From positions 103,809,189 through 103,873,188 of the forward strand of contig OV884009.1 of assembly GCA_930367205.1 (NCBI GenBank): a stretch of DNA of 64,000 nucleotides, given 5' to 3'. The translations under genes were made by a program, and so were the position numbers. Under the pieces are notes generated by a model, which worked only from the letters and a program-made list of their open reading frames with translations, had not been told where the DNA came from and ran no database searches. This document shows, in pieces, positions 27,101-34,810 of this stretch. This DNA comes from Acanthosoma haemorrhoidale. Lineage: Eukaryota; Arthropoda; Insecta; Hemiptera; Acanthosomatidae. Within the stretch, counting starts at the first letter, position 1, and each line of letters opens with the position of its first letter.

Positions 27101-30100
27101 TAAATATTCCACAATGTGATGTACAATGTTTACTTACTAGGTAAGTCACGCCAAAGACTAAGAAGCAGAAATCAACAAAGCAAGGTTAACAGTGGTTCGG
27201 TGAATAATGCAAATTTAGACATCATAGCAACTGCATCAGGTGTGACAACTAGACTTCAAAGGGAGCAGTTACAGAAACAAGAGCCCTTGCCATCTTCAGT
27301 TGCAGCTGAATGTGATAGCCACTCTTCATTTTTATTGGATTCCCAACCTCCTCCTCTATTACTTCCTAGGTATAAGTGTTGTTGTTATTATTATTATATG
27401 TATTAATGTTGTATAATTAAGATTATTTTTCATCAACATAATGTGCATTTCTCAAATTTGATCTGTATACGATTAAAAAAATGCAAGTCAACAAGAGTAA
27501 TGCATCACAAACTTGTATAGACTTGTAATAACAGTCCACAAAACCACATCATATAATCCTTTTTTATTTATCATGATGTCGCTTGGGGCGAAGGGGCTAC
27601 TTGGCGTGGCGCGGTGTTGCCTGCCACATATGTGCAGGCTGGGCAATCATCACCAATTTTTTTATTTCTTAATGATTGACATTATTGAAGTAAAGGGGGA
27701 TCACATGGATAGAAGAGAAGTTGTGGACTAAGCGACAACTTGCCATGTATTTCGGGTCTCAAGCTTCTTATTTTCCGATAGCAACTATAGTAATATAATT
27801 TCATTGCACTAACATTTTTTAGTTCATATCGGGCAGAGCTTGAGCATGACTTTGAGTACAGTTACCGAGCTACTATGCCCACTGAATGAATTAATAATGC
27901 ATTACGCATAGAAATGTTTATTTACCATTTAAATTCTCTTTCCCAAATTAACTGCATGTGTTGTTATCATAATTATTTTTTAGGCCAACTGAATTATTCA
28001 AGACATAACTCAAATATTACCTTTTTCTAAAATATACTATTATTTTTAAGAAAACTTATTTACATTTTTGGGTTTGAACTGAATTCTTTTGAATTACAAC
28101 TTATAAACATTAATCTTCTGGTTATCTCTATACATTACTCTTTACAGCAGGTAGTCTTAAGGACAAAAAATTCCAGCGTTATGAAGGATGTGTTTCACAA
28201 TGTTCCTCCATACCTTGAAAAATAAACTCATCTAATTTCTAGTCATGGCAAAAGGTTCGATAAGTTTCCTGTTTACTCAAGAGATAAACTGCTGTAGAAA
28301 TAACTACTACTAAATGGAGAACGGTGCAATATTTAATTGGGGCCTAGGCTATACAGTTGTAAAGAACCTCATGTTGTCATGACGCTGGCAGACTGCTTCA
28401 GAGATAAAAAAGTACTTATTCGATATCATCAATTAATAATTACAAACTTGGATGATACTTCTTATTTGGTCCAGCTACTGTCATGATATGACCATGGAAC
28501 ATAAATATGAATAGATGTTCTTAAGAAATAAAAAAACACAATATGTAAAGAACTCTGAACAACAAGATTTTATTAAATAAAAAAAAAAAAACATTATTGA
28601 TTAAGAAAAATAAAGCTACAAATAACACTTGGGAATATGCATGATAGATTTAATCATTATTTTTTTTACTAACAGAGAATATCAAAATTAAAATATTCTT
28701 ATTACATTAAACAAAATATTACTGGTTTATGATATATATATATATATACATAAAAACCCTTATGACTACTTGGTCTTTTGAAATTGCTTCAGAAGTTTAT
28801 TAACAAAGCTAGAACACTGAAATTAATTGGCTTTAAAGATGGCATGGTATTCACATAAATTGGCAGTGGGCTGTGGTACATTAATAACTCAATAACCATC
28901 ACCAACATTGTACCCCTAGGCAGGCTTCAGGTCAGTTTCTACAATCAATAGTCCAGCGCTGACCATAATTGTCCAGGAGGTGCCTTCTCATCCAGAGACA
29001 TTAACGCCAGAAACTGTGTGTTGTTTTTCAGCTTGAGAAGAAACCACAAAAGTAGGGGAAAGATAACTCCTATTTATATGCTATATACCACTCTTAATTA
29101 TTCAGTACAATCCTGATAATTTGTAATAGCAAGGAAACGACGGTTAATTACAAATTATTGAGATTTCCAAAATAGCTGATTATTGATTGTTAAAAAAAGG
29201 AAAAATTCAAATTCACAGGATTATCAGTTTTTATTTAAATTCCATATAAGTGCAATACAAAACAACAAACTAAAATATGTATATACTTGGTTATTCTTGA
29301 TTAAAAAAATACCTCAAGTAGAAGAGAAATGAGTTATTTTTTCTGACTGAGGGATTGTTTGCAAGTTTGATCAATTGGGTTGTCCAAGGTCACAATAGCA
29401 AAGAGAACATGGTCAATTAACATCATTTCTGGTCATAAAATGATCTAAGCTTTTGACAACAAAAAGAAACACACAAATGGACAGACATTTATGGGTAAGC
29501 TTTAAACTCATGGTAAAAACACACTGAATTGAAGTAAAAATAAAGGATATCGAATCCTATGTAAACAAACGTGATAAAGAGAATTAAAGAGTGGGAAGGA
29601 GAAGGTTTTTTTCTCTCGAATAAACGGGATTGTCAACAAAGGCTTACAGATTATAAGACGTTTAAGTGGTCTTGGTTATGAAAATCATTACGAATAACCT
29701 GAATTTTTCCAAGGGACCAGCAGTTTATTACAAATTAACAGGATACAAATTACCAAGATTGTACTTAATATATATTAAAAGAAAACTGAACTACACGATG
29801 GTAATTTGGTGTTCATATTTACAGATTTCTCTTAAACTGTTTAATTATAACATGAAAATATTCATATGCTAAATTGACCAGTGTAGTATCAAATGCTCTT
29901 TTATTTAATAAAAAAAAAAGAAAAAATCAACTGGAAAATTAGGATTTTCCATGCTATAATTGATCTTTTTATTTTTTGTTATTAAAGTCTAGCCGTATTG
30001 GCATTCTGTCCTTAAGCGATTTAAGGTGAGATTAAGACCCATTTGTGATTTCGGACAAACATTAAATAGGCAGGGGGTTGGGTCTGACTGTCATAAAAGC

Positions 30101-31114
30101 TGTGTTTTATTTTTCCCAATTTGATGAAATAATCTTTATTAATTTGTCAATCCTAATAAGAAAGGATTTCTTCATTTTTTATTTAAAGTATATGGAAACT
30201 GAGAGCCTGCCTCGGCTCCAAAGATTTGACCCCTCAACTAAAAAAAATCAATTTGCGATTAGGCGAAAAATTAACTGGTAATTGAAAATAAGTCAGTGAT
30301 AAAAACTACAGTTTGTTCACTAAGAGAATTGTGTTGAAAAGCCTAAGAGAACCCTATCAAACTTGGCCCTTTCCAGACATACGTGCCCCTCATCACCCTT
30401 TGTCCCTTCATTCTTCATTGCCATTTTAGTCATGCAGCAGTTAAGGGTAAAATGTAGAACATTGGATAATTTGTCCCTCTACTCAGAGGCATTCTCTTGG
30501 CAAATGGACATTAGTAACAAATTTGGTAAATTACTATACCCCAAATTTCAGTTCTGTATCCTTGAGACACCTCCAAAGAGATAAGGTTAACTGAGGTAGC
30601 CTTCTAGCATAATTGGCTACCTTTCGTATCAAACCTAATTTCAGTTTCTAAACCGGAATAGCTACCGTTTTCCCTCCAAAGAAGTGCAAAATTCAGGATT
30701 CTTCAAAAGATACCAATCTAATTCGATGGCAAAATTCTTCCTCTCTAAAAAATATACTCAATGGATGCAAGAAAAAGAAAGAAATGATATCCAGCTTCGA
30801 AAGATAGGCACTGTGAATACTTGTTATTTTAAAAGCTTTGATTAGTGAAGCCCCTCTGGTCTGAAAATTTTATTTCTTATTAAGTCTTCCATGAAGTAAG
30901 AGGGTATATCCTTCCTGAGCAAGTTCATTACATTTAGTTGCTTAATGAATTCTCTATTTCCAATGAGTATCAAGAGTTGGAGGAAAGCTTAATGTTACAG
31001 CTTGACTCCAAAGTTTGGGTAAACAATGGTTATGTTGAATCTTGAAGTAAAAAGAAAAATCATAAGAGTTGTTTTGGACTAGCGCATTATCTAAAAAGTC
31101 ATTTTCTTGACTGA

Positions 31115-31181
<67 letters not shown>

Positions 31182-31945
31182 CGGAAGAAACATTGCTGAA
31201 GAAAGCTGATCTGCCATATTTGAAAGGAAAGTTCTGTGAAGTGGAAGTGGACCACTGGAGGTTAAGACACAATAGAAAGGACTGTATGGCGAAGAGAGTT
31301 CAAACTCTGTGGTTATTCAGATGTGGTGAAGTATACTATAATCAAAAAGCTGCTTTGGGGTGGTCATGCTACTTGCATGGGGGGTAATGCTATAACAATG
31401 ATGTTGGCATGGGAGGATAATGCTATGCCAATGATGCTGCTCTGGAAGCAGGTTGAATGGATTAAGTTAGTTGGCAGACTCAAATTGTACCAATTGCAGA
31501 ATAAGAGAAGAGTATAGAGTGGCCAAGATTCGTTATAGGTTGTAGCTCCATAGATAATTAAGCTGTTTTTTTTTAAATTATAATCATCAGAGTACCTATT
31601 ATTTTTTCTGCAACTTTTTCTTAAAATATTATAAATAAAAAGGTATTATTAGTATGGCTGTCCTAGTCAATAGTCTAAAGACTAGTTGTCTTTATCTCAT
31701 GTGACCTGTATTCAATAGGTATAGTTGAGATTGCATACCCCATAGTTTTTTTGTTAGGTAATGAATGTCTTTAATAATATACGATTTAAAATGTTTCTTT
31801 TAATTTATTAAAATACATTTTATTTTAAAATGCTTTTTTTTTTTCAGTGAAGTTAAACCTGGAAAGAAAAAAGATGATACTAAAGAAGAAAAGAAGAAAA
31901 AAGAAGATGAAGAAACTACTGATGATGAGCCCATTGACCCGATAG
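5899..31945 (+). CDS. Smr: nuclear receptor corepressor (NCoR/SMRT family), N-terminal part, split gene
   Basis: Scaffold protein that nuclear receptors and other repressors use to recruit a histone deacetylase (HDAC3 type) complex in the nucleus. Twelve exons were read directly: 5899-6118, 11964-12082, 13348-13471, 13545-13733, 14998-15105, 16210-16266, 18588-18640, 18758-18887, 19518-19694, 26744-27044, 27141-27369 and 31848-31945. All have AG/GT borders and compatible phases, giving about 600 residues. The order matches vertebrate NCoR: Pro/Tyr-rich N-terminus, TBL1/GPS2-binding coiled coil, the PLYNQPSDT motif, a basic helical region, SANT1/deacetylase-activating domain, then a Lys/Glu-rich linker. 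The family is normally over 2000 residues. The start codon, the second SANT domain and the receptor-interaction motifs are not visible, so both ends are open. The symbol follows the fly orthologue Smrter and is by homology only. Confidence 0.9.
6151..6340 (+). repeat. tRNA-derived SINE
   Basis: Starts GGGGCTCTCATATGGTGTAG; TGGTGTAGTGGTTAGTGA is a good RNA polymerase III A box. A degenerate B box (GCTGCATAAAAATCCC) follows at tRNA spacing. Downstream come a non-tRNA body and an A-rich AATAAATAATAAAAC tail. It sits just 3' of the corepressor exon, in the intron. The head is closest to Gly/Glu/Asp-type tRNAs. Confidence 0.65.
6341..6959. other. intronic AT-rich sequence
   Basis: No exon or recognisable repeat apart from short homopolymers. 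Confidence 0.5.
6960..7340 (-). mobile_element. Jockey-like LINE relic, 3' part
   Basis: Read on the - strand, about 7180-7300 encodes an FLSYI-type segment followed by TLADDTAIL, the reverse transcriptase catalytic motif (usually YADDT). Then come an NHLIEIENW-type segment and a K.NGEK segment typical of Jockey-clade RTs. Several frameshifts and stops interrupt it. It continues at 8585-10370 on the far side of an inserted mariner. Confidence 0.7.
7341..8584 (-). mobile_element. mariner element nested in the LINE relic
   Basis: Flanked by TA at 7339-7340 and 8585-8586. Terminal inverted repeats of 27 bases (GGTGGTCTGAAAAGTTTCCG core) differ at one position. The length, 1244 bp, is normal for mariner. 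It splits a LINE relic whose EN/RT parts lie on both sides, so it arrived after the LINE. A deleted derivative of the same family is at 32628-32710. Confidence 0.9.
7405..8406 (-). pseudogene. mariner transposase, inactivated
   Basis: Encodes a Tc1/mariner D,D34D transposase. It starts at an ATG read at 8406 (MDKIEYRAVIKYLFLKG), followed by the helix-turn-helix half with SLGDDERSGRP. The first catalytic Asp is in VDETWIHHY. The C-terminal HPPYSPDLAPSDFFLFP block carries the third, and the protein ends near 7405. The reading frame shifts several times (around 8280-8350, 8000 and 7770) and part of the N-terminal half is deleted. The second catalytic Asp, expected in H.DNAPSHT, is Tyr here (HPYNAPSHT), 34 residues before the last Asp. 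So the copy is dead by both frame and active site. Confidence 0.9.
8585..10370 (-). mobile_element. Jockey-like LINE relic, EN and RT parts
   Basis: The - strand has a degraded endonuclease segment at about 9560-9700 (AAIYCLPNNSISDSQFTSFL then GHHFLGVGH, compare AIYCPP...F..FL...G..F..GGD). There is a linker segment at about 9950-10212, and an RT start at about 8840-8905 (SLLPILSKLFERIL). Many stops and frameshifts, no intact ORF. GC content and texture differ from the surrounding intron. Limits are approximate. Confidence 0.7.
10371..11963. other. intronic sequence
   Basis: Around 10500-10640 a GC-richer patch may be the 5' leader of the LINE relic. The rest is AT-rich without recognised content, ending in the acceptor TTTTGTTTAG. 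Confidence 0.45.
11964..12082 (+). CDS. Smr: corepressor exon
   Basis: Acceptor TTTGTTTAG, donor CA|GTAAGT; 39 codons plus two bases. Encodes NLVSERAQNLEF then LLPNTDYLASLSRNRLH, equivalent to the conserved segment after the NCoR N-terminal low-complexity region. Phase fits both neighbours. Confidence 0.85.
12083..13347. other. intron
   Basis: 1265 bases between two corepressor exons. No repeat or RNA recognised. Confidence 0.6.
13348..13471 (+). CDS. Smr: corepressor exon
   Basis: Acceptor TTTTTAG, donor AGG|GTAAGT. One base completes the previous Gln codon, then 41 codons. Contains the basic KKIRLGEP segment, matching ESKRPRLEQ in vertebrate NCoR. Confidence 0.85.
13545..13733 (+). CDS. 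Smr: corepressor exon, coiled coil first half
   Basis: 63 codons, phase 0 at both ends, separated from the previous exon by a 73-base intron. Ends with LLHGIAKVDREITKTELEIS and KLKRKQ, the counterpart of the SMRT/NCoR coiled coil that assembles with TBL1 and GPS2. Confidence 0.9.
13734..14997. other. intron
   Basis: 1264 bases, strongly AT-rich. No repeat family or RNA recognised. Confidence 0.6.
14998..15105 (+). CDS. Smr: corepressor exon, coiled coil second half
   Basis: 36 codons, phase 0/0. QELEEAAKKPAIKKEEEE continues the coiled coil; SPAQKIYAENR matches the VQIIYDENR segment of vertebrate NCoR. Confidence 0.9.
15106..16209. other. intron
   Basis: About 1.1 kb. Nothing recognised. 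Confidence 0.6.
16210..16266 (+). CDS. Smr: corepressor micro-exon
   Basis: 19 codons between acceptor TATATATAG and donor TTA|GTAAGT. RKAQDAHMLLASLGPIVHL is the counterpart of RKKAEEAHKIFEGLGPKVEL. Confidence 0.9.
16267..18587. other. intron with GC-richer insertion (about 16.76-18.1 kb)
   Basis: The block 16760-18100 is clearly richer in G and C than its flanks and has no intact ORF. On the - strand 17760-17838 reads GIITGALHPLTQAVAAP, loosely like the ITGA.R.TPT..L linker of Jockey-type LINEs, but this is not secure. It is probably an old transposable element of undetermined class. Confidence 0.35.
18588..18640 (+). CDS. Smr: corepressor micro-exon, PLYNQPSDT motif
   Basis: 17 codons plus two bases. 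PLYNQPSDTPTYQENRKK is almost identical to the vertebrate NCoR/SMRT motif (PLYNQPSDT..YHEN), the single strongest identification in the gene. Confidence 0.95.
18758..18887 (+). CDS. Smr: corepressor exon
   Basis: One base plus 43 codons. Basic helical region (RPKLLDHLRRKNIEKENKEK, then LMVQEWLKKVEK) matching KKLILFFKRRNHARK...LMEAWEKKVDR. Confidence 0.9.
18888..19517. other. intron
   Basis: 630 bases. Nothing recognised. Confidence 0.6.
19518..19694 (+). CDS. Smr: corepressor exon
   Basis: 59 codons, phase 0/0. NREYFEKIFPKLRKQREDRE, RFNRVGAR, then ADIEEIMDGLQEQE match REYYEKQFPEIRKQREQQE...EISEIIDGLSEQE of vertebrates. The next conserved exon is 7 kb away. Confidence 0.95.
19915..20420. repeat. 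AT-rich simple/tandem repeat block
   Basis: Built of diverged units around TTATTTGACAAATAAAAGATAA and TTATTTGAAATAA. The same word family recurs at 22270-22360 and 25430-25880. The first part is a perfect tandem duplication (19951-20066). Confidence 0.65.
19951..20066 (+). repeat. 58-bp tandem duplication
   Basis: Units 19951-20008 and 20009-20066 begin AAATAAATAAATTACCAAG. They are virtually identical, and a partial third unit follows. Confidence 0.85.
20515..20600 (-). repeat. dispersed repeat, copy 2
   Basis: Partner of 5205-5290. On the - strand it lies just after the transposon-associated relic ending at about 20688. Confidence 0.55.
20688..21565 (-). pseudogene. relic of a widespread transposon-associated protein (PTEW.LFIDSSK family)
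   Basis: In order on the - strand: MRPVLHCEVFPIPKPPE; then NPTEWGLFIDSSKVSLKAAL with LLHNDNE following; SVPLPQFAIIKEA; DLKVIALILGMQLGYTK; LPLLHIKLGLMTNFVK; LKAGIFEGPQI; and finally NYCWTIKRDAS before a stop near 20688. This order matches a protein family found in many copies in arthropod and cnidarian genomes and usually left unnamed. I recognise the motif order but cannot assign a catalytic role. At least four nonsense codons, frameshifts and a deletion after GYTK (the usual Cys-containing segment is gone) make this copy dead. It lies antisense in a corepressor intron. Confidence 0.75.
21570..22364. other. intronic repeat-rich sequence
   Basis: Contains 22225-22255, similar to the first bases of the window, and an AT-rich ACAAATAA word block at 22270-22360. 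No gene. Confidence 0.4.
22365..22700 (+). repeat. minisatellite array, forward orientation
   Basis: Three diverged units of about 110-115 bases. Each has a TTTTTCGATTGTGCATGCAC-like start, a GAGATATTCT.AGCT.TTACTGATTC middle and a GGGTTTTGAAGGGTGCTGGTTT end. Unit cores lie at about 22381, 22498 and 22607. Confidence 0.75.
23125..23640 (-). repeat. minisatellite array, inverted orientation
   Basis: Same unit as 22365-22700 but reversed. Cores lie at about 23138, 23268, 23374, 23476 and 23582 (period 102-130), each with a CACCCTTTGAAACC-like block. The two arrays face each other across about 425 bases. Confidence 0.75.
23651..23767 (+). CDS. Smr: candidate corepressor cassette exon
   Basis: Acceptor ATACTTTCAG and donor CAA|GTAAGA enclose exactly 39 open codons in phase 0/0, which fits between the exons ending at 19694 and starting at 26744 without a frame change. 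It encodes DEPKALYRKIG, a polar stretch, then GKKRKGSSKFIEYQ, with a possible basic nuclear signal. I see no counterpart in vertebrate NCoR. It abuts a minisatellite array, so chance or an exonised repeat is possible. Confidence 0.45.
23768..24610. other. intronic AT-rich sequence
   Basis: Long open stretches on the - strand (for example 23857-24234) look random in composition. No conserved domain seen. Confidence 0.4.
24611..24967. repeat. short inverted repeat, 30-base arms
   Basis: 24611-24640 and 24938-24967 are reverse complements at 29 of 30 positions (AACAATGCTCAACTTGG start). The 297-base interior holds no clear ORF. They may be the ends of a small DNA transposon or MITE, but no clean target duplication was found. 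Confidence 0.6.
24968..25429. other. intronic AT-rich sequence
   Basis: Nothing recognised. Confidence 0.5.
25430..25880. repeat. AT-rich repeat block, second copy
   Basis: Diverged units of about 60-75 bases with TTTTTATTTGACAAATAAAA and ATAATTTGATTGTTTAAAATA words. Same family as 19915-20420. The two blocks bracket about 5 kb of repeat DNA in one corepressor intron. Confidence 0.65.
25881..26743. other. intron 3' end
   Basis: AT-rich, ending in acceptor TTTTTTGTAG. No other feature. Confidence 0.5.
26744..27044 (+). CDS. Smr: corepressor exon encoding SANT1 / deacetylase-activating domain
   Basis: 100 codons plus one base. VVPPLLLDAQQRSIFYINNN is followed by the SANT1 core: NVWTQSEKEMFKEKF, QHPKNFGMIASYLERKS and CVQYYYISKKTENYKRLLR. 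In vertebrate SMRT/NCoR this domain binds and activates HDAC3 with inositol phosphate at the interface; the YYY..KK cluster used there is kept. This is the most conserved exon of the gene here. Confidence 0.95.
27129..27146 (+). promoter_or_regulatory. juxtaposed 3'/5' splice sites (ratchet-like)
   Basis: The acceptor TTTACTTACTAG is followed immediately by GTAAGT, which forms the first bases of the next coding exon. A perfect donor hexamer abutting an acceptor is the signature of recursive-splice (ratchet) sites or of an exon that can be re-spliced out. The coding reading (Arg-Lys-Ser) fits family phase, so both uses are possible. Confidence 0.5.
27141..27369 (+). CDS. Smr: corepressor exon after SANT1
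   Basis: Two bases complete Arg; then 75 codons and two bases, donor AG|GTATAAG. SRQRLRSRNQQSK matches the GKRRGRNQQ segment after SANT1 in NCoR. The rest is Ser/Gln/Pro-rich and ends PPPLLLPR. The upstream intron is only 96 bases. Confidence 0.85.
27370..29102. other. intron with small GC-rich patch (27570-27740)
   Basis: The 27570-27740 patch (GGGGCGAAGGGGC, GGCGTGGCGCGG) contrasts with AT-rich flanks but carries no gene. The remainder is AT-rich with a short TA dinucleotide run at about 28731-28747. Confidence 0.4.
29103..29766. mobile_element. diverged Tigger-like MITE
   Basis: The left end CAGTACAATCCTGATAATTT and the right end (reverse complement ..AGTACAATCTTGGTAATTTG) form imperfect inverted repeats. 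The right subterminal part (TTATAAGACGTTTAAGTGG, ..GGGACCAGCA..) parallels 34140-34270 of the Tigger copy at 32800-34306. No coding remains. Oldest copy of the family in the window. Confidence 0.6.
29767..31117. other. intronic sequence
   Basis: No exon or repeat recognised before the poly(A) run. Confidence 0.45.
31118..31180 (+). repeat. 63-base A homopolymer
   Basis: Uninterrupted A from 31118 to 31180, flanked by CTGAAGC and GCGGAAG. It may mark a retroposed sequence tail on the + strand, but no SINE or gene copy was recognised upstream. Its exact length may be a sequencing estimate. Confidence 0.8.
31181..31847. other. intron 3' part
   Basis: 31190-31520 is somewhat GC-richer with GGTGGTCATGCTA / GGGAGGATAATGCTA near-repeats and no conserved ORF. 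It ends in a long poly-pyrimidine acceptor (TTTTTTTTTTTCAG). Confidence 0.4.
31848..31945 (+). CDS. Smr: corepressor exon, Lys/Glu-rich linker (last visible)
   Basis: One base completes Ser; then 32 codons and one base, donor ATAG|GTAAG. EVKPGKKKDDTKEEKKKKED matches the charged region between SANT1 and SANT2 in NCoR. The open phase demands a further exon, which I cannot find in the remaining 32 kb. Confidence 0.8.
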
Positions 31946-32627
31946 GTAAGAAATCGAGCATGTTTGTTTTATTAGTATTTGAATATTTTATAGAGATTTT
32001 TCTAAGCTGGTGATCGACCACCCTTTTTAATATGAATTATGATGAAAGTGATCAATCTATTAATATTCTGTGTTAAGTGTCTTCTTTTTTTTTCATTCTG
32101 TTTTCCATCCATCACAGGGTACCTAATTTCACTATACCCAGTTTAGGCAAAAACTCTGCTTTTCTATAGTATTTTTCATTTTTATTTTTTCTGTAAGACT
32201 GCAAGTATTCTTTAATAATGACTTTGTCAGACTTCTTCCGGATCAGGCTTAGTTGGCAATATTATGTTAACTATTAAACCATAGATGAGTTCTTATGATT
32301 TTATTTATCTCAGTTTATGTTCTACTCCTCACAGTCAGAGAAAATAGCCGCCTCAAAAGAACAACGAGATGAAAATAAGATGTAAAAAAGTGTTATGGCT
32401 TAAAATCAAACTCTGATAAAATATAACAGATTGAAAGTGGTGATAAACCCTATGCTTTGGTTGGATGGGCATGTCAAGGAATCAACCATTCATTTTTTAA
32501 AGTAGGGGATGCTCAGTATAATTTATTATCTTTGTATTGCTTGTGTCCCTAAGTGTTTATGAACTCTTAATATGTTACATTTGTACTTTTTTTTTAATTT
32601 TGAAGTTTTTGTATATTTTTAGCAATA
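31946..32627. other. non-coding sequence
   Basis: AT-rich. Nothing recognised. Confidence 0.5.
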
Positions 32628-32710
32628 CGAGGGTGGTCTGAAAAGTTTCCGACCTAACAAAGCTTTTATTTATTTTATTATCATCTTCATGTTGAGGTCG
32701 GAAACTTTTC
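32628..32710 (+). mobile_element. mariner-derived MITE fragment
   Basis: Starts after TA with CGAGGGTGGTCTGAAAAGTT, the same terminus as the mariner at 7341-8584. It keeps about 70 bases from both ends (ATCTTCATGTTG.GGTCGGAAAC) and stops about 14 bases short of the far terminus. It is an internally deleted, then truncated, family member. Confidence 0.85.
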
Positions 32711-32799
32711 AACTTTTCTTTGATTATTTGTATTTTTTATTTTAGCTTTAAATAAATTTGAAAACATTTTAGAATTGACGTTTATCATGCTTCCTATTA

Positions 32800-34306
32800 C
32801 AGTAGAATCCCGATAATTCGTATTGTAAAGGTACCAGGTGACAGTTTGGTACGAATTATCGGGAGTACAAAATTAAAAACGTATTACTGCAAACATGTAT
32901 GTATTAAGAAGTATGTACAATGTAGTAAGGATAAAAACTATGCAATACTAACACTGCTAAATACTAAACTAAACAATACATGCAATAAAAAATATGTACA
33001 TACTTATGTTCTAGATTAAATAAACACCAATCCAACATTTGTTTGAAAAAAATCTGTAATTTTTTTTGACGCAATCCTTGCAGACAGTTTGAAGGCAATC
33101 CCTTGAAGGGTATTGTCAATTGCTTTGCCAAGAGTGTTCAGAGCAAAAAATACCTCATCACCAAAATCTGATTTTGCTAAAAAAAAAATGGTGCACGTTG
33201 TTCGCGTATTGTTTAGGAACTTTAGCAGTAATTGTTGGTACATCATCTTCCTAGCCCTCTCCATCTTCACCATCCTCAGATGGATCTAAAATTTCTTCGT
33301 CGGCTAACATCCCCACTACTGCTAGGCTGTCGTCAAAATGGACGAAACCTTTGGATGTTATGTGATTTTCATTATTCTGTGAAAGGCGATCCCATTCCAA
33401 AAGAAATTCAACATCTTGTTCTGCATCTTCTTCTGTAAACGGAGGTTCCGCTTCGGTAATTCGGTAAACCCACAGACACGAAAAAAGTTTCTTATTGTGC
33501 TCTCGCTAACGTTTTGCCATGCCTTGTCAGCTATGTTCATAGCTGTAAATAAAGTGATTTTATGATCTAGTCCATCCTCGAATCTGTTAAGAAGATGCAA
33601 CACTACTTCCTTGCGGTAAAACATTTTGAATACTTTAATTATGCCCTGGCCCAGAGGTTACAACATACAAGTTGCATTGGAGGGCAAAAACACAACATTA
33701 ACATTGCTGAGAGATGGGTTAGAATTGTGGGCCAAACAATTATCGATGAAAAGTATAATTTTCGCCGCCTTTTTCCCATATCTGCATTGACTGATTGTAT
33801 CCGTTCATTAAATAATTCGCCCGTCATCCATGCCTTTTTTGTTTGCACGATAGGGCATTGGAAATGATTTTATATTTGTAAAACACCTTGGTTTGGCCGA
33901 CTTGGTAACATGTCACAATGCTAACAAAAACGTGACTGAACTGTAGAAACAAAAGAAAAGCTTAGTACAATTCCTAAAACTTTCCCTCTCTCCTCTCCTT
34001 ATTCCCTTTCAGTAAAAATAGTACAAATTATATATGGGATTTCATAGAAAACATTTATCTCGCATTCATTCTGCTCTCTGGTCTCTCTCTGTCCTCTTTT
34101 CCTTTCTTGAAACGGTACGAATTAACGAGGTTTTTAAGCTGAAAATACGTATTATAAGACGTTTTAAGTGACCTCGAGCATAAAAATAATACGAATTACC
34201 GAGGGGACTGAAATGCATTGTTTTTATACCACTTACCAGGATTTTCTCTGGGGACCAGCTAATTTGTATGTATTAGCCGGAAATACGAAATATCGGGATG
34301 CCACTG
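32800..34306 (-). mobile_element. Tigger/pogo-like element, decayed (family B)
   Basis: TA on both sides (32798-32799 and 34307-34308). Imperfect inverted repeats of about 26 bases start CAGTAGAATCCCGATA on the left and, in reverse complement, CAGTGGCATCCCGATA on the right. A second inverted motif (GGTACGAATTATCGGGA) lies near the left end. Same family as 61384-62343 and, more remotely, 29103-29766. Confidence 0.85.
33013..33870 (-). pseudogene. Tigger-like transposase, C-terminal relic
   Basis: - strand pieces in order: KKAWMTGELFNERIQSVNAD; a frame-shifted DDE segment around 33690-33760; KMFYRKEVVLHLLNRFED; then KITLFTAMNIADKAWQNVS, ESTIRNFFRVCGF and a C-terminal KKITDFFQ. These are hallmarks of the pogo/Tigger (CENP-B-like) transposase DDE domain and tail. 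Stops and frameshifts abound, and the DNA-binding N-terminus is missing. Confidence 0.8.
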
Positions 34307-34308
34307 TA

Positions 34309-34489
34309 ACAATTTATTTAGTTACTATTAGTCACTGGCTAAAAATAGTCTTGAATGGAAATTAACAACTAATCTTACTTTTCTTAATTTTTTTTTGATC
34401 TTATAAATATTGCTATCAATGCCATCGCACATATCACTTCTAAATTCATGGCATATTGTCCTTGGCTCATTCTGAAAGTATTTCAGACA
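34309..34489. other. short non-coding spacer
   Basis: Nothing recognised. Confidence 0.4.
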
Positions 34490-34810
34490 TTTTTGAAGGG
34501 GGCCAGTATACCTTTTGTTTTTTGATTGTGCATGTGCAGTATATTTGTTATTGCACTGATATTCACCGACTAAATAAATATAGTTGATAGATTTTTATGG
34601 GTACTGGTTTAGAATCTTCTTTTAGTTTTTCAATCGCTCATGCACATTGAGAGATTTTCAGCTATCAATAATGTTTGCAATCTTCAGATGTATTTATATG
34701 TTTAAAAGAGTGCTGAATTCTATTCATTACTTACTTTTCTATCTTTTTTCACATGTCCAATGTGCTATTATTCTCAGCTACTAATGTTATCCTTTCAATC
34801 ATGAGATCGG
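34490..34810 (+). repeat. minisatellite array, third locus
   Basis: Three diverged units of the 22-23 kb minisatellite, with cores at about 34529 (GTGCATGTGCAG), 34634 (CGCTCATGCACATTGAG) and 34752. The same TTTTATGGGTACTGGTTTAG-like ends are present. Confidence 0.65.

Noticed and set aside
30954..31217. - strand ORF with a long poly-Phe run
   Set aside because: Produced by the 63-base A homopolymer.
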